7,006 nucleotides of DNA from Caldifarciminota bacterium (GCA_027064565.1 JAMOPK010000354.1:1-7006), one strand, 5' to 3'; positions 1 through 6,854 are shown, counted from the first letter of the stretch. The notes: generated from the sequence alone by a model not told the origin. Made by a program: numbers and translations.

Positions 1-1403
1 ACCGGCTGCCCCCTGAAAACTATCGGCTGTTCCGGATAGGCGAACAGGATGTTTTGGGGACGTGCTGCCCTTTCGATGGCGAAACCCATCACGTCGGTGA
101 AAAGTTCCGGCCGATACAGCCCGATGATCCAGAACTTGTTGAGGGCAATGACCAAACTGCCTCTGGAATCGGTGAACACGGCCGGTTTTTGTCCGAGCTG
201 GAGATACACCTTAATAGGGACGCCGCCCGTGAACAGGCCATAGACCGGCAGGCTCTGCCAGTCCTGAAAACTGCTTCCCACTTCCGCCCAAGACGGGCCG
301 GGAAGTATTCCGCCTCCTGCACTGGATTTGCCGAAAAGACCCGACTCAAGGCTCAATCTCCCCGGAATCACGATAAGCCGTTCTGGAGGCACATCTTTGA
401 CCATTCTCATGATGTCTTTATCGGGATCAACCAGTATCAGAAAATCAGGGTTGTTCAAATCGGGCACCGTGTCGCGAACAGTCTTGCCCATGAACTTCCA
501 TTTCTGTTCTGCGACCCTCGTTATGACGGAGATATCTGCATACTTCAGCTCGGAGACAAGTGAGCGTATAAGTCGGATTATCGGATCGGGATGCGAGGAT
601 AGGATCAGGCCGGTGCTTTTGCTGCTTATCACCTCTATGCCGATCACCCGGCTGTTGTTCAGAGTATCGAATTCCCCCTCTAACGGCTCCAGCCTGATTG
701 AATAGGTGTGCAGCCCGAGCGTAATCGGGGAGAGCGAGAACCTGAAGGCGTAATCCCCCGGTCCGGCATGCCATGAAGTGTCAATAAGGACGTTTTTCCC
801 CTCCTTGACGCTCAGCCTAATTCTTCCAGCCCCGCCCGAAAGTTTGATGCGAACGGAGACATCGGCGTTCTCCCCTTGATGGGTCACCGATGGGGCCTCT
901 ACCGACCTGATTGCAAGGTCGATCCCCTGCTCAACGAGAGGCGGTATCAGGAAAAAGACAGGCTTATTCCTCACCAGCGACAGGGAATACAGGTCTTCCG
1001 GTGCATTGTGCAGCCCATCGGTCACAACCACGCAATATCTCCCCCGCGAGTCCTTGAGTGGCAGTGATAGGTCGGTGTAATCGCCTGCCGGAGAATCCGG
1101 TTCGGTGACGTAAATGGTATCCGAGAAGAATTTTCTGACCTTTGCGAGAGCATCCGGGATTCTGGATACCGTCGAATCCGCCCATTCCCACTTTTGATCA
1201 GCCATCATGCTCGGAGAAACGTCGCGATACAGCACAAAATCCGGTTTTCTGGTGGTTCGGTATCTCACCGACACGCCCGACAGGAAGGCAATCAGAAGGA
1301 AAGTTCCAGCGAACCTGAGAGCAAACAGGTCAGGCGGTCTGGCCTTCCAGTAAGCGGCAAGGGCAATTATGAGCGCAAGGACAAAGGCTAAGATAAGCGA
1401 CAT
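1..1403 (-). CDS. Membrane-anchored VWA-like/CARDB-like/GATase-like protein, 3' end cut by window edge
   Basis: I read this frame codon by codon from the ATG at 1403-1401 to the left edge. It has no stop over 467 codons, so the C-terminus is missing. Residues 2-18 (SLILAFVLALIIALAAY) and about 27-45 are hydrophobic and form a two-helix N-terminal anchor with a short polar turn. A compact VWA-like domain follows at about 55-155: DVSPS at 61-65 fits the MIDAS DxSxS motif, Thr110-Asp111 may supply the middle ligand, and VVVTDG at 125-130 supplies the last Asp. Residues about 160-258 are beta-rich with a DTLNN turn, like CARDB/Ig-type domains. Residues from about 264 (GLILSS, then FLILVDPD and RLIVIPG) look Rossmann-like, as in class I GATase-like tails. 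This order resembles BatA-like membrane proteins of aerotolerance/MoxR clusters (family inference). The start lies 9 bases beyond the stop of the upstream gene with only a weak RBS, which suggests translational coupling. Composition is more GC-rich than the other genes. Function is unknown; a periplasmic or surface metal-dependent adhesion or assembly role is inferred. Confidence 0.
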   Translation of the reverse strand, partial: MSLILAFVLALIIALAAYWKARPPDLFALRFAGTFLLIAFLSGVSVRYRTTRKPDFVLYRDVSPSMMADQKWEWADSTVSRIPDALAKVRKFFSDTIYVTEPDSPAGDYTDLSLPLKDSRGRYCVVVTDGLHNAPEDLYSLSLVRNKPVFFLIPPLVEQGIDLAIRSVEAPSVTHQGENADVSVRIKLSGGAGRIRLSVKEGKNVLIDTSWHAGPGDYAFRFSLSPITLGLHTYSIRLEPLEGEFDTLNNSRVIGIEVISSKSTGLILSSHPDPIIRLIRSLVSELKYADISVITRVAEQKWKFMGKTVRDTVPDLNNPDFLILVDPDKDIMRMVKDVPPERLIVIPGRLSLESGLFGKSSAGGGILPGPSWAEVGSSFQDWQSLPVYGLFTGGVPIKVYLQLGQKPAVFTDSRGSLVIALNKFWIIGLYRPELFTDVMGFAIERAARPQNILFAYPEQPIVFRGQP

Positions 1404-1412
1404 TTTTGAATG

Positions 1413-2564
1413 TTATTCCAGACCGATCGGTTTCACGAACAACCTGTAGGTTTTGTAGTGTTTGCCCCTCATGAATTCGGCAGCTCTGATGACCAGGTAA
1501 TTGTCCTCAAGCAGCCACGAGACCTCGCATTCCTTGATGTATCCGAGATCAAGCGCCGATTTCATCATTTCGTAGTAAAGAAGCGAGTCCACACCTGATT
1601 TTCTATAGCCCTTTCTAATTCCGAGAGTTATCAGCCTTGTCCTTGAGATCTTTTTAATGTTCAGGAGGTAGGGAAGCGCTGCAAAAAGGCCGGGGCCAAC
1701 GATTCTGCCGTTAAGTTTCTTTATAACAACATTGACATCCGGTATGATGAGACCGAAGGCCACCGGTTCACCATCCCTTTCAACCATTTTCGCCAATTCC
1801 GGGATGGCGATCTGTTTCAAATCCTCAGCGATATGGAAAAACTCTTTCCTTGTCCAGGGCACGAACCCCCAGTTCTTCTCCCATGCTTCGTTATAAATGA
1901 CGATTATTTTCTCGACCTCTTCTTTCCAATTCTTGATGACAATGTTGCGGATGGTATAGCCGCGCTCCAGCGCACGTTCGGCCAATGGCTTAAGCCGTTT
2001 CTGGAGCCTATCGGCAAATTTAAGAAACTCATCATCGATTTTAATGAGATAAGCAAGGAGGTCTTTGGCTTTCCTGAACCCATATTTTTCCACGAGATCA
2101 ACGTAATAAGGCGGGTTGTAGGGCATCATTACGACAGGGGGGAGGTCATAGGCGTTCATGAGCATCCCGGTGACGTCATTCGTGCTGAAACTCGCCGGCC
2201 CCAACACCTGCTCCATGCCCTCCTTCTCATGAAACTCAATGACCGCATCAAAAAGCGCTTTTGCCACCTCAAAATCGTTTATCGTCTCGAAGAATCCCCA
2301 CAGCCCCGTTTTCTCATCATGGAATTCGTTATAGTTGTAGTCGATATGCGCGGAAATCCTGCCAACCACCTCTCCGTCTCTCTCAGCGATGAACAGCTGA
2401 ACCTTGGCATGCTCGTAAAATGGGTTTTTCTCCGGGTTAAATCTCTTTTTCTCCTCGCTTATGATCGGCGGAACCCATGCAGGCCAATCCTTATAGACTT
2501 TCCATGGGAATTTTATGAACCTCATCAAATCCTTGCTGCTTTCCACAGGTCTCACCCTAACCAT
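1413..2564 (-). CDS. GNAT-like N-acetyltransferase family protein (YghO-like)
   Basis: A complete 383-residue cytoplasmic protein. The ATG at 2564 has a strong AAGGAGG at 2571-2577 with six bases between, which fixes the start; the stop is TAA at 1415-1413. The N-terminal half carries the block RFNPEKNPFYEHAKVQLFIA (41-60) followed by RDGEVVGRIS. I recall this block from a widespread family of uncharacterised GNAT-fold proteins that includes E. coli YghO. The ASFSTNDVTGMLM region (125-136) and the MMPYNPPYYVDLVEKYGF segment (146-163) also belong to that family pattern. The C-terminal part (about 250-375) looks like a second GNAT unit: VERDGEPVAFGLIIPD is the usual central beta-hairpin, and LGIRKGYRKSGVDSLLY (314-330) resembles the acetyl-CoA pyrophosphate loop with helix. 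The substrate is not known. The gene precedes the membrane VWA-like gene with a 9-base gap, so co-transcription is likely. Length and motifs look intact. Confident as a gene and in the family, not in the reaction. Confidence 0.9.
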   Translation of the reverse strand: MVRVRPVESSKDLMRFIKFPWKVYKDWPAWVPPIISEEKKRFNPEKNPFYEHAKVQLFIAERDGEVVGRISAHIDYNYNEFHDEKTGLWGFFETINDFEVAKALFDAVIEFHEKEGMEQVLGPASFSTNDVTGMLMNAYDLPPVVMMPYNPPYYVDLVEKYGFRKAKDLLAYLIKIDDEFLKFADRLQKRLKPLAERALERGYTIRNIVIKNWKEEVEKIIVIYNEAWEKNWGFVPWTRKEFFHIAEDLKQIAIPELAKMVERDGEPVAFGLIIPDVNVVIKKLNGRIVGPGLFAALPYLLNIKKISRTRLITLGIRKGYRKSGVDSLLYYEMMKSALDLGYIKECEVSWLLEDNYLVIRAAEFMRGKHYKTYRLFVKPIGLE

Positions 2565-2594
2565 AAGATACCTCCTTTGCTGTGATGAAATGAG

Positions 2595-2623
2595 ATTTTA
2601 TTGATGCGCCCTCTTTGTTGCAA
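2595..2623 (-). promoter_or_regulatory. Predicted sigma70-type promoter of the acetyltransferase/VWA operon
   Basis: On the minus strand, TTGCAA (2623-2618) and TAAAAT (2600-2595) are separated by exactly 17 bases. Transcription would begin near 2588, giving a leader of about 24 bases that contains the AAGGAGG site at 2571-2577. The -35 overlaps a short inverted repeat, TTGCA-AA-TGCAA (2618-2629 on the plus strand), which could be a small operator. This is a match by eye only. Confidence 0.45.
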
Positions 2624-2639
2624 ATGCAAAATTATCGTT

Positions 2640-2676
2640 GTCTGGCGAGACGTCCAACCCACTGAAACAGGGGGTT
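2640..2676 (-). repeat. Dispersed palindromic repeat, copy 1, in the divergent intergenic region
   Basis: Read on the minus strand, 2662-2640 matches plus-strand 6832-6854 at 21 of 23 bases. The shared blocks are GTGGGTTGG, CGTCTCGCC and GAC; the two differences are A/G and A/C. The element abuts and overlaps a hairpin at 2656-2676: AACCC, one mismatch, CTG, loop AAA, CAG, one mismatch, GGGTT. The hairpin has no T-run after it in either direction, so it does not look like an intrinsic terminator. Two copies in different intergenic regions and opposite orientations suggest an interspersed, REP-like or miniature element rather than chance. Confidence 0.6.
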
Positions 2677-2704
2677 AGAATTACAAGATTATGGGGATTT
2701 ATAG

Positions 2705-2732
2705 TTCCCTAAATCGAGTTCTGGTATATAAT
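2705..2732 (+). promoter_or_regulatory. Predicted promoter of the HD-domain gene
   Basis: A perfect TATAAT lies at 2727-2732, about 30 bases ahead of the ATG at 2763. No good -35 is visible; the best is TTCCCT at 2705-2710 with a 16-base spacer. The leader would be about 24 bases and contains GAGGTGAT (2750-2757), five bases before the start codon. A strong -10 with a poor -35 is compatible with activator dependence, but that is inference. Confidence 0.45.
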
Positions 2733-2762
2733 GGACAACCATCAAGATTGAGGTGATATGTT

Positions 2763-4802
2763 ATGCTAAAATTTAACCTTTTGGTTAAATTGCTGGAAGA
2801 AGAAAACTGGGATAGAATTCTGGAACTCGTCCCCGAACTTCGCAGGCTCGATGGACTTTGGCAGGGAACCAAATACCATTACACCGATGCATGGACGCAC
2901 ACGAAGCATGTCGTCAAGGGTGTTAAGCTTCTCCGAGCGAAGCTTCAAGGAAAAGGAGTTAACATCGATTTCTCGCCACCTTCCGAAAGCGGTTTTTTCG
3001 GTTTTGCGGCCAGAGATCAGCTTTTCGACCCACATGTCGAAAAATGGTTGCTTTCAACACTATCCACTCAAACGCCATCAGGTGTTTCATTGTGGGACAT
3101 AGTTCTGGTGGCCGCCTTGTTCCATGACATAGGTAAACCGGACACAGCTGAAGATGTGGGAGACGGTATAAGAGTTCATTTTATTGGACACCCTGAGGTA
3201 GGTGCACAGCTTCTGACGGACAAACTTCAATCCCTTGCATTTGAGGAACCATGGAACAAGGTGATAGAACTCGTAAAAGAGCACTTCTTGCTACTTTCCG
3301 GTTTCAATTACAACTTTCCTGAAAAAAGATATGTGCCGGATGTCAGGTTAGATATGGCTTTTCGGGCTATGCTTTTGGCCCTGAGCATAGCCGATATAAT
3401 CTCATCAAAATCCAGCCATCGTTTTGAGGAATACATGGAGTATCTTGGAGCCGTGGCATGGTATTGGCTGCATTTTGAGCCTATATTGCTTCTCAAGGAA
3501 TACTTTTTCTCAACAGAATATCATCCAGATAAATATCTGTATATCAAAAAAGCCACCTATCGAATCATGGATGTGCCTGAGAGTAAACACAATGATACTT
3601 TGGATAAAATCTATGTGGAGCGCAAAGGCAGGAGAATCAAGTTATCCCGTGAATTTGTAAAAATGGTCGAGTTCACAGCCAAAAGCCCTGTTTACGTGAC
3701 GATAAGAGAGGGGGTTAAATTTGCGAATTTCCTGTTCGAAAAACTGCCATCTTCCCGGAATATTTTTGAGGATAGGGTAGCGAAAAACCGAAAAATGAGG
3801 ATCGTTGCAAACGCTTTGAGTATCCTAAAAGAAAATCGCCTTGAGAATAAGTGTGACGGGTGTCTTGCTCTGGCTGCCTCAGTTTTGTGCGATACAGGCA
3901 ACGTAGGAAGGGCGTCGGAACTCGCACTCCTTATAAGCGATGTTTCCCTGATGGCCAAAGTAGCAAGGTATTGTGGAGAGAGAAAGCTCAAAGACAGGAT
4001 CAGACGTAAATCAGCCTTTTACCTCGGATGGGTGCGCGGGTTTAAAAAACATCCCGATATTTCTCATTGGCTTGGACTGCATTGCGATGCGATCCAGTTT
4101 TGTGTATGGGATCAGGTTTTTCAAAAACTGCTGTCCGAGATTACATCTTCCCCTCCATTCACCTCAGGCAAAGCGTTAGGGGAACTGCAGAGGTTATATC
4201 TGAAATTCTGGGAGTGCCCGGAATTGAGAAACTGGATATCAGAATATTCCACATGGACGATGGGACACTACGAAGTTTTGAAACACGGAGATAAAGCCAG
4301 AGAACTCTGTGTCATGCTGGTGAGTTCTATGAAATATTTAGAAAACACATCGATTTTGCAACGCATAGCCCGTGATGAACAGCTTCTTGCAGCGGCGATA
4401 CCAACTATTCCCCAAGTGATACTTTATGTGGAGGGAAAAGGGATTTTGCGGGCGACATTAAGCTACGATATAGGTAAAAAGGCAAGAAATCTGATAAAGC
4501 AGTTACTTGAATCTCCTTGTGGATGTGACTCTTTTAGACTCCTTGTGGAATTTTTGGGGTTTAAACAAATCGAGATCAGAGATAGAAAAGACCTGTTTGA
4601 TGTCCTCAATTACATAAGAGAGGACCTTGGACTACCCATGATTTTAAAGGCCGATAAAACAAAGGGGCTGGCGGATATGCCAGCCCTTCTGAAATATTGT
4701 GCTACTCAATGTTTAAACGAACTTATGAAACTACCAAGAGAAGGAAAACGCATAAACTTATTGAAACGATTGACTAAACTTCTTATAGGCCCTTTCTCAT
4801 AG
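2763..4802 (+). CDS. HD-domain protein of the CCA/poly(A)-polymerase type lacking the nucleotidyltransferase head, with unknown C-terminal helical region
   Basis: A 679-residue protein. The ATG at 2763 is supported by GAGGTGAT five bases upstream; the stop is TAG. Residues 1-215 resemble the HD part of tRNA nucleotidyltransferase/PcnB-like enzymes. ELVPELRRLDGLWQG leads into YHYTDAWTHTKHVV (39-51), then VAALFHDIGKPDT (116-128), VHFIGHPEVGAQLL (138-151), VKEHFLLL (171-178) and the SIAD of 208-211. The metal ligands H46, H121-D122, H143, H174 and D211 are all present, so a metal-dependent phosphohydrolase on nucleotides or RNA ends is plausible. The nucleotidyltransferase head (GGxVRD and GS-type motifs) that normally precedes this domain is absent, and the protein begins where that head would have ended. 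Residues about 215-679 are mostly amphipathic helix, with several cysteines (C364, C367, C376; C586, C588), and match no family I know. No signal peptide or TM segment is evident. It is a single-gene unit, divergent from the acetyltransferase operon and convergent with the response regulator. The gene call is firm; the function is inferred from the HD domain only. Confidence 0.92.
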   Translation: MLKFNLLVKLLEEENWDRILELVPELRRLDGLWQGTKYHYTDAWTHTKHVVKGVKLLRAKLQGKGVNIDFSPPSESGFFGFAARDQLFDPHVEKWLLSTLSTQTPSGVSLWDIVLVAALFHDIGKPDTAEDVGDGIRVHFIGHPEVGAQLLTDKLQSLAFEEPWNKVIELVKEHFLLLSGFNYNFPEKRYVPDVRLDMAFRAMLLALSIADIISSKSSHRFEEYMEYLGAVAWYWLHFEPILLLKEYFFSTEYHPDKYLYIKKATYRIMDVPESKHNDTLDKIYVERKGRRIKLSREFVKMVEFTAKSPVYVTIREGVKFANFLFEKLPSSRNIFEDRVAKNRKMRIVANALSILKENRLENKCDGCLALAASVLCDTGNVGRASELALLISDVSLMAKVARYCGERKLKDRIRRKSAFYLGWVRGFKKHPDISHWLGLHCDAIQFCVWDQVFQKLLSEITSSPPFTSGKALGELQRLYLKFWECPELRNWISEYSTWTMGHYEVLKHGDKARELCVMLVSSMKYLENTSILQRIARDEQLLAAAIPTIPQVILYVEGKGILRATLSYDIGKKARNLIKQLLESPCGCDSFRLLVEFLGFKQIEIRDRKDLFDVLNYIREDLGLPMILKADKTKGLADMPALLKYCATQCLNELMKLPREGKRINLLKRLTKLLIGPFS

Positions 4803-4845
4803 CTGGCAGCGAACCCCATTTTATTAAACGCATATTGTCGACGGC

Positions 4846-4999
4846 TCCAATTTCTCAAACTGAATTTTGAAACTTTGTTTTACGGTGGCTCTCCCCCCAT
4901 TCCCTTCTTATACTACATTTCACAAACGAAGAGCCACCGTTTAGCTTTTACCCCTGCCCCAAGATGGAAGGCCCTTATCCATTCCAATTCTCAAACTGA
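4846..4999 (+). repeat. Pair of short direct repeats flanking an inverted repeat
   Basis: TCCAATTTCTCAAACTGA at 4846-4863 recurs as TCCAATTCTCAAACTGA at 4983-4999, identical apart from one T. The pair brackets the inverted repeat at 4882-4940. Repeats of this length are too long to be convincing target-site duplications of common IS families. They could instead be ends of a small element or paired binding sites. Confidence 0.5.
4882..4940 (+). repeat. Perfect 11-bp inverted repeat with a 37-base loop
   Basis: ACGGTGGCTCT (4882-4892) and AGAGCCACCGT (4930-4940) are exact reverse complements. The pyrimidine-rich loop lies between them (it includes CTCCCCCCATTCCCTT overlapping the left arm end). 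The stem is GC-rich against AT-rich surroundings. The right arm is followed by TTTAGCTTTTA, so it might end HD-gene transcription, but the loop is long for an intrinsic terminator. Alternatives are an RNA structure or terminal repeats of a tiny element. Confidence 0.6.
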
Positions 5000-5078
5000 C
5001 TCAAAATAATCGAAAGCTTCCAAGCTACATTTTAAGTGGAAATGTCAATGGGGTAGAAATAAGGAGACAGTAGAGACC

Positions 5079-5099
5079 ATTTGTCCGACAAATTTTTTT
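5079..5099 (+). terminator. Possible intrinsic terminator for the HD gene
   Basis: ATTTGTCCGACAAAT (5079-5093) can fold into a 6-bp stem with a CCG loop, and a run of T continues to 5099. The stem is AT-rich and weak, and it lies about 280 bases after the HD stop codon. It may therefore be a late or backup terminator, or the end of a separate short transcript. Confidence 0.35.
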
Positions 5100-5172
5100 C
5101 AAGCTGAGCGAAAAGAAAAGATAGTTTATCCCTTTAATTTAAGGAAAAATATCTGGCAATAAAGTAGTTACA

Positions 5173-5197
5173 TCAATGTAAAAAAATTTTACATTGA
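5173..5197 (-). terminator. AT-rich hairpin downstream of the response-regulator gene
   Basis: TCAATGTAAAA (5173-5183) and TTTTACATTGA (5187-5197) are perfect complements around a 3-base loop. The hairpin lies 21 bases beyond the stop codon of the minus-strand response-regulator gene, where a terminator would be expected. No T-run follows the stem in the minus direction, so it could equally stabilise the 3' end or be a protein-binding palindrome. Confidence 0.4.
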
Positions 5198-5218
5198 ACC
5201 GGGAAATTTTAAGGATTT

Positions 5219-6541
5219 TTAACATTTTATGTTGTATTGGGTCATTTTCTTGTTCAAGGTGGGATAAGAAATGTGGAGCAACTTGGCAGCAAGGTTTTTT
5301 TTGCAATTTGTAGCCATCAATGCTTTTATGATTTGTTGTTTTTCTAATTCATCAAGAGACAGAAGATGATGCGAATCAGCGCTAATTATTTTTTTCAGTT
5401 TTTCAGAGGTTATTTCTTCTTCATTTTCGTCTATTTCAATACTTCTTACAATGTTTTGTAACTGAAGAACATTGCCTTCCAACTGAAGGTTCAACAACAT
5501 GTATCTTGCATCCGGAGAAAACTTGACTTTAGGCTGAAAAGAGTCTCTGTTGCGATTCAAAAAATGCTCAGCAAGTAACAATATGTCTTCCCAGCGTTCC
5601 TGCAATGGGGGGATTGTCAATGTCCTTTCAAACCTGAAAAACAGGCTTTTAGGTAATTTCCCTCTTGTCCGGACGATATCCTCCTCATCAGATTCCGCGA
5701 ACAGGTATAGTCGCCCACTTGAATTACGCTCCTCTCTGATAATGTCAAGTATTTCAAGAATGTAGTTGTGCATCTCTCTATGGATATTCGTTATCTTGTT
5801 GACAAAAAATAGAACCGTTAATCCATCCCTAAAGGCTTTTCTGCCTTGCAAAATAAAGTTTTTGACCTCTTCTGGCGTAATCGTATTCGTCAAAGTTATA
5901 AATCTCACATTCCCATAGAGGGATTTTAAGTAGTCTTTCACCGAATGGACAAAAAAGGATTTGCCAACACCAGTTTCTCCTGAAACTATCAGTGAAAAAG
6001 TATTGTTTCTTTTTAAGGATTTTAAGATCGGCGTGATTTTACTGACCAATCCCGGGTTTTCAGTGAGAAATAATTTGAAAAATGCTGAATATTCTCTTTT
6101 TTGAGACTCCATAATTATCCCCTGCTGCTTGGAAGAAAGAAACAATTTGATCTTAGGGACAAGAGAATTAAACCCTCTGTCTTTAGACCAATAGTCGTCT
6201 GCGCCCAATCTCACGGTGCTGGCGGCTTCTTCTCCTCCCGCCTCAGCAGAAATAACTATTATGTGTGCACCACTTTGCTTAAAAATTGGAATTAATTTCT
6301 CGGCCGTTGTATTCCCTTCAAGGTAATAATCGAGAAGGACCATGTCAAACTGACCAGTCTTTAGAAGCTTTTGAGCCATAGTGGAATTTGTCGCGAGAAG
6401 GACTTCCACGTCTTTAAAATTTGCCTTTATATCGTCGCTGAGCGTTTCGGCAAAATTAGCATCGTCGTCAACTACCAATATCCTTGCTTTTAGCGGAGTA
6501 TGAATAGGCTTTTTATCATTTTTATTTTTCTGGATGGCCAT
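5219..6541 (-). CDS. NtrC-type response regulator with degenerate AAA+ domain and Fis-type HTH
   Basis: A 440-residue cytoplasmic regulator. The receiver domain (about 18-135) is intact: acidic cluster D25-D27, phosphoacceptor D71 (LLDYYLEG), S98 and K120 (YWSKD). The AAA+ domain (about 160-370) keeps Walker A (GETGVGKS, 188-195), the arginine-finger region SLFFRFERT (299-307), PPLQERWEDILLLAEHFL (311-328) and the GNVLQLQNIV stretch (356-365). The ESELFGHEKGAFTGA segment expected after Walker A is missing, replaced by TNTITPEEVKNFILQGRKAF. The usual LFLDEI of Walker B reads LFFVNKI, losing both acidic residues. The sensor I ATN reads AES. A Fis-type HTH closes the protein (about 396-438: LSLDELEKQQIIKALMAT, then AAKLLHISYPTLNKKMTQYNI). 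So it is probably a DNA-binding response regulator that neither contacts sigma54 nor hydrolyses ATP normally. There is no kinase partner in the window. The gene is AT-rich compared with its neighbours. ATG 6541 is the only start: an in-frame TAA lies just upstream, and no other ATG precedes the receiver. Confidence 0.93.
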   Translation of the reverse strand: MAIQKNKNDKKPIHTPLKARILVVDDDANFAETLSDDIKANFKDVEVLLATNSTMAQKLLKTGQFDMVLLDYYLEGNTTAEKLIPIFKQSGAHIIVISAEAGGEEAASTVRLGADDYWSKDRGFNSLVPKIKLFLSSKQQGIIMESQKREYSAFFKLFLTENPGLVSKITPILKSLKRNNTFSLIVSGETGVGKSFFVHSVKDYLKSLYGNVRFITLTNTITPEEVKNFILQGRKAFRDGLTVLFFVNKITNIHREMHNYILEILDIIREERNSSGRLYLFAESDEEDIVRTRGKLPKSLFFRFERTLTIPPLQERWEDILLLAEHFLNRNRDSFQPKVKFSPDARYMLLNLQLEGNVLQLQNIVRSIEIDENEEEITSEKLKKIISADSHHLLSLDELEKQQIIKALMATNCKKNLAAKLLHISYPTLNKKMTQYNIKC

Positions 6542-6550
6542 TTCGAGATA

Positions 6551-6579
6551 ATTTTATAATGTCCGTGATGTATAATCAA
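6551..6579 (-). promoter_or_regulatory. Predicted promoter of the response regulator, giving a leaderless or near-leaderless mRNA
   Basis: On the minus strand, TTGATT (6579-6574) and TAAAAT (6556-6551) are separated by 17 bases; an overlapping TATAAA sits at 6558-6553. The predicted transcription start falls near 6544, within about three bases of the ATG at 6541. Upstream of the ATG the sequence TATCTCGAA holds no Shine-Dalgarno match. Match by eye only. Confidence 0.45.
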
Positions 6580-6780
6580 CTCCCCGAAGGCACTTTGCCG
6601 TTTTGTTTGTGGTGGCAAACACAACCGGAGAGTCATCAAGGTGATACAGAAAACTATAAGTCCGCTTTAATCTCTTTGCACAGCTTAGCATGCCTGCCAC
6701 AATCCTGTCCTGCCGCTATCGCTCGATGGTGCATTGTGTCGGGACGGCTGTCTTCCTGGTTCAGTGAGGCTGGCGTCACG
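6580..6780. other. Non-coding region upstream of the response regulator
   Basis: I see no supported gene here. A frame on the plus strand from 6559 to 6882 exists, but it has no RBS and its second half is translated tandem repeat. GTGTCGGGACGGC at 6736-6748 shares GTGTCGGG with the reverse of the dispersed repeat at 6832-6856 and GGGACGGC with the palindrome at 6975-6988. This may be a further, decayed repeat copy. Confidence 0.5.
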
Positions 6781-6854
6781 ATGGGGTGGGCGTTATGGTG
6801 GGTCGGGCGTCATGGTGGGTCGGGCGTCATGGTGGGTTGGGCGTCTCGCCCGAC
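6781..6854 (+). repeat. 17-bp tandem repeat ending in dispersed repeat copy 2
   Basis: Unit ATGGTGGGTCGGGCGTC occurs exactly at 6795-6811 and 6812-6828. It recurs with one change at 6829-6845 and in a shortened 14-base form at 6781-6794. The last unit runs into a hairpin, GGGCG-TCT-CGCCC (6839-6851), extendable outward by a wobble and two pairs. Positions 6832-6854 match the element at 2662-2640 at 21 of 23 bases. The array looks like local duplication of one end of the dispersed element. Confidence 0.75.

Larger units (their letters stand above)
4803..5218. other. Non-coding convergent intergenic region
   Basis: These 416 bases lie between the stop codons of the HD gene and the response-regulator gene. 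I see no convincing reading frame, tRNA or known riboswitch. The region holds a direct-repeat pair, an 11-bp inverted repeat with a long loop, a hairpin followed by a T-run and a second AT-rich hairpin, each listed separately. It is long for a simple double terminator, so an undetected small RNA or a decayed gene is possible. Confidence 0.6.

Noticed and set aside
54..563. Plus-strand open frame of 169 codons
   Set aside because: It lies opposite the continuous minus-strand VWA-like frame, which has TM helices and domain motifs; this one shows no recognisable protein features.
1833..2585. Plus-strand open frame of 250 codons
   Set aside because: It lies opposite the GNAT-like gene, which has family motifs and a strong RBS; this frame has neither.
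2763..4802. Complete CCA-adding enzyme or Cas10/Cas3-type HD nuclease
   Set aside because: No nucleotidyltransferase head, palm GGDD or helicase motifs are present, and there is no CRISPR context.
6571..6576. Plus-strand TATAAT as a promoter
   Set aside because: It has no matching -35 and no gene downstream; it falls inside the minus-strand promoter.
6781..6854. CRISPR array
   Set aside because: The 17-bp units are directly adjacent with no unique spacers, and there are no cas genes.
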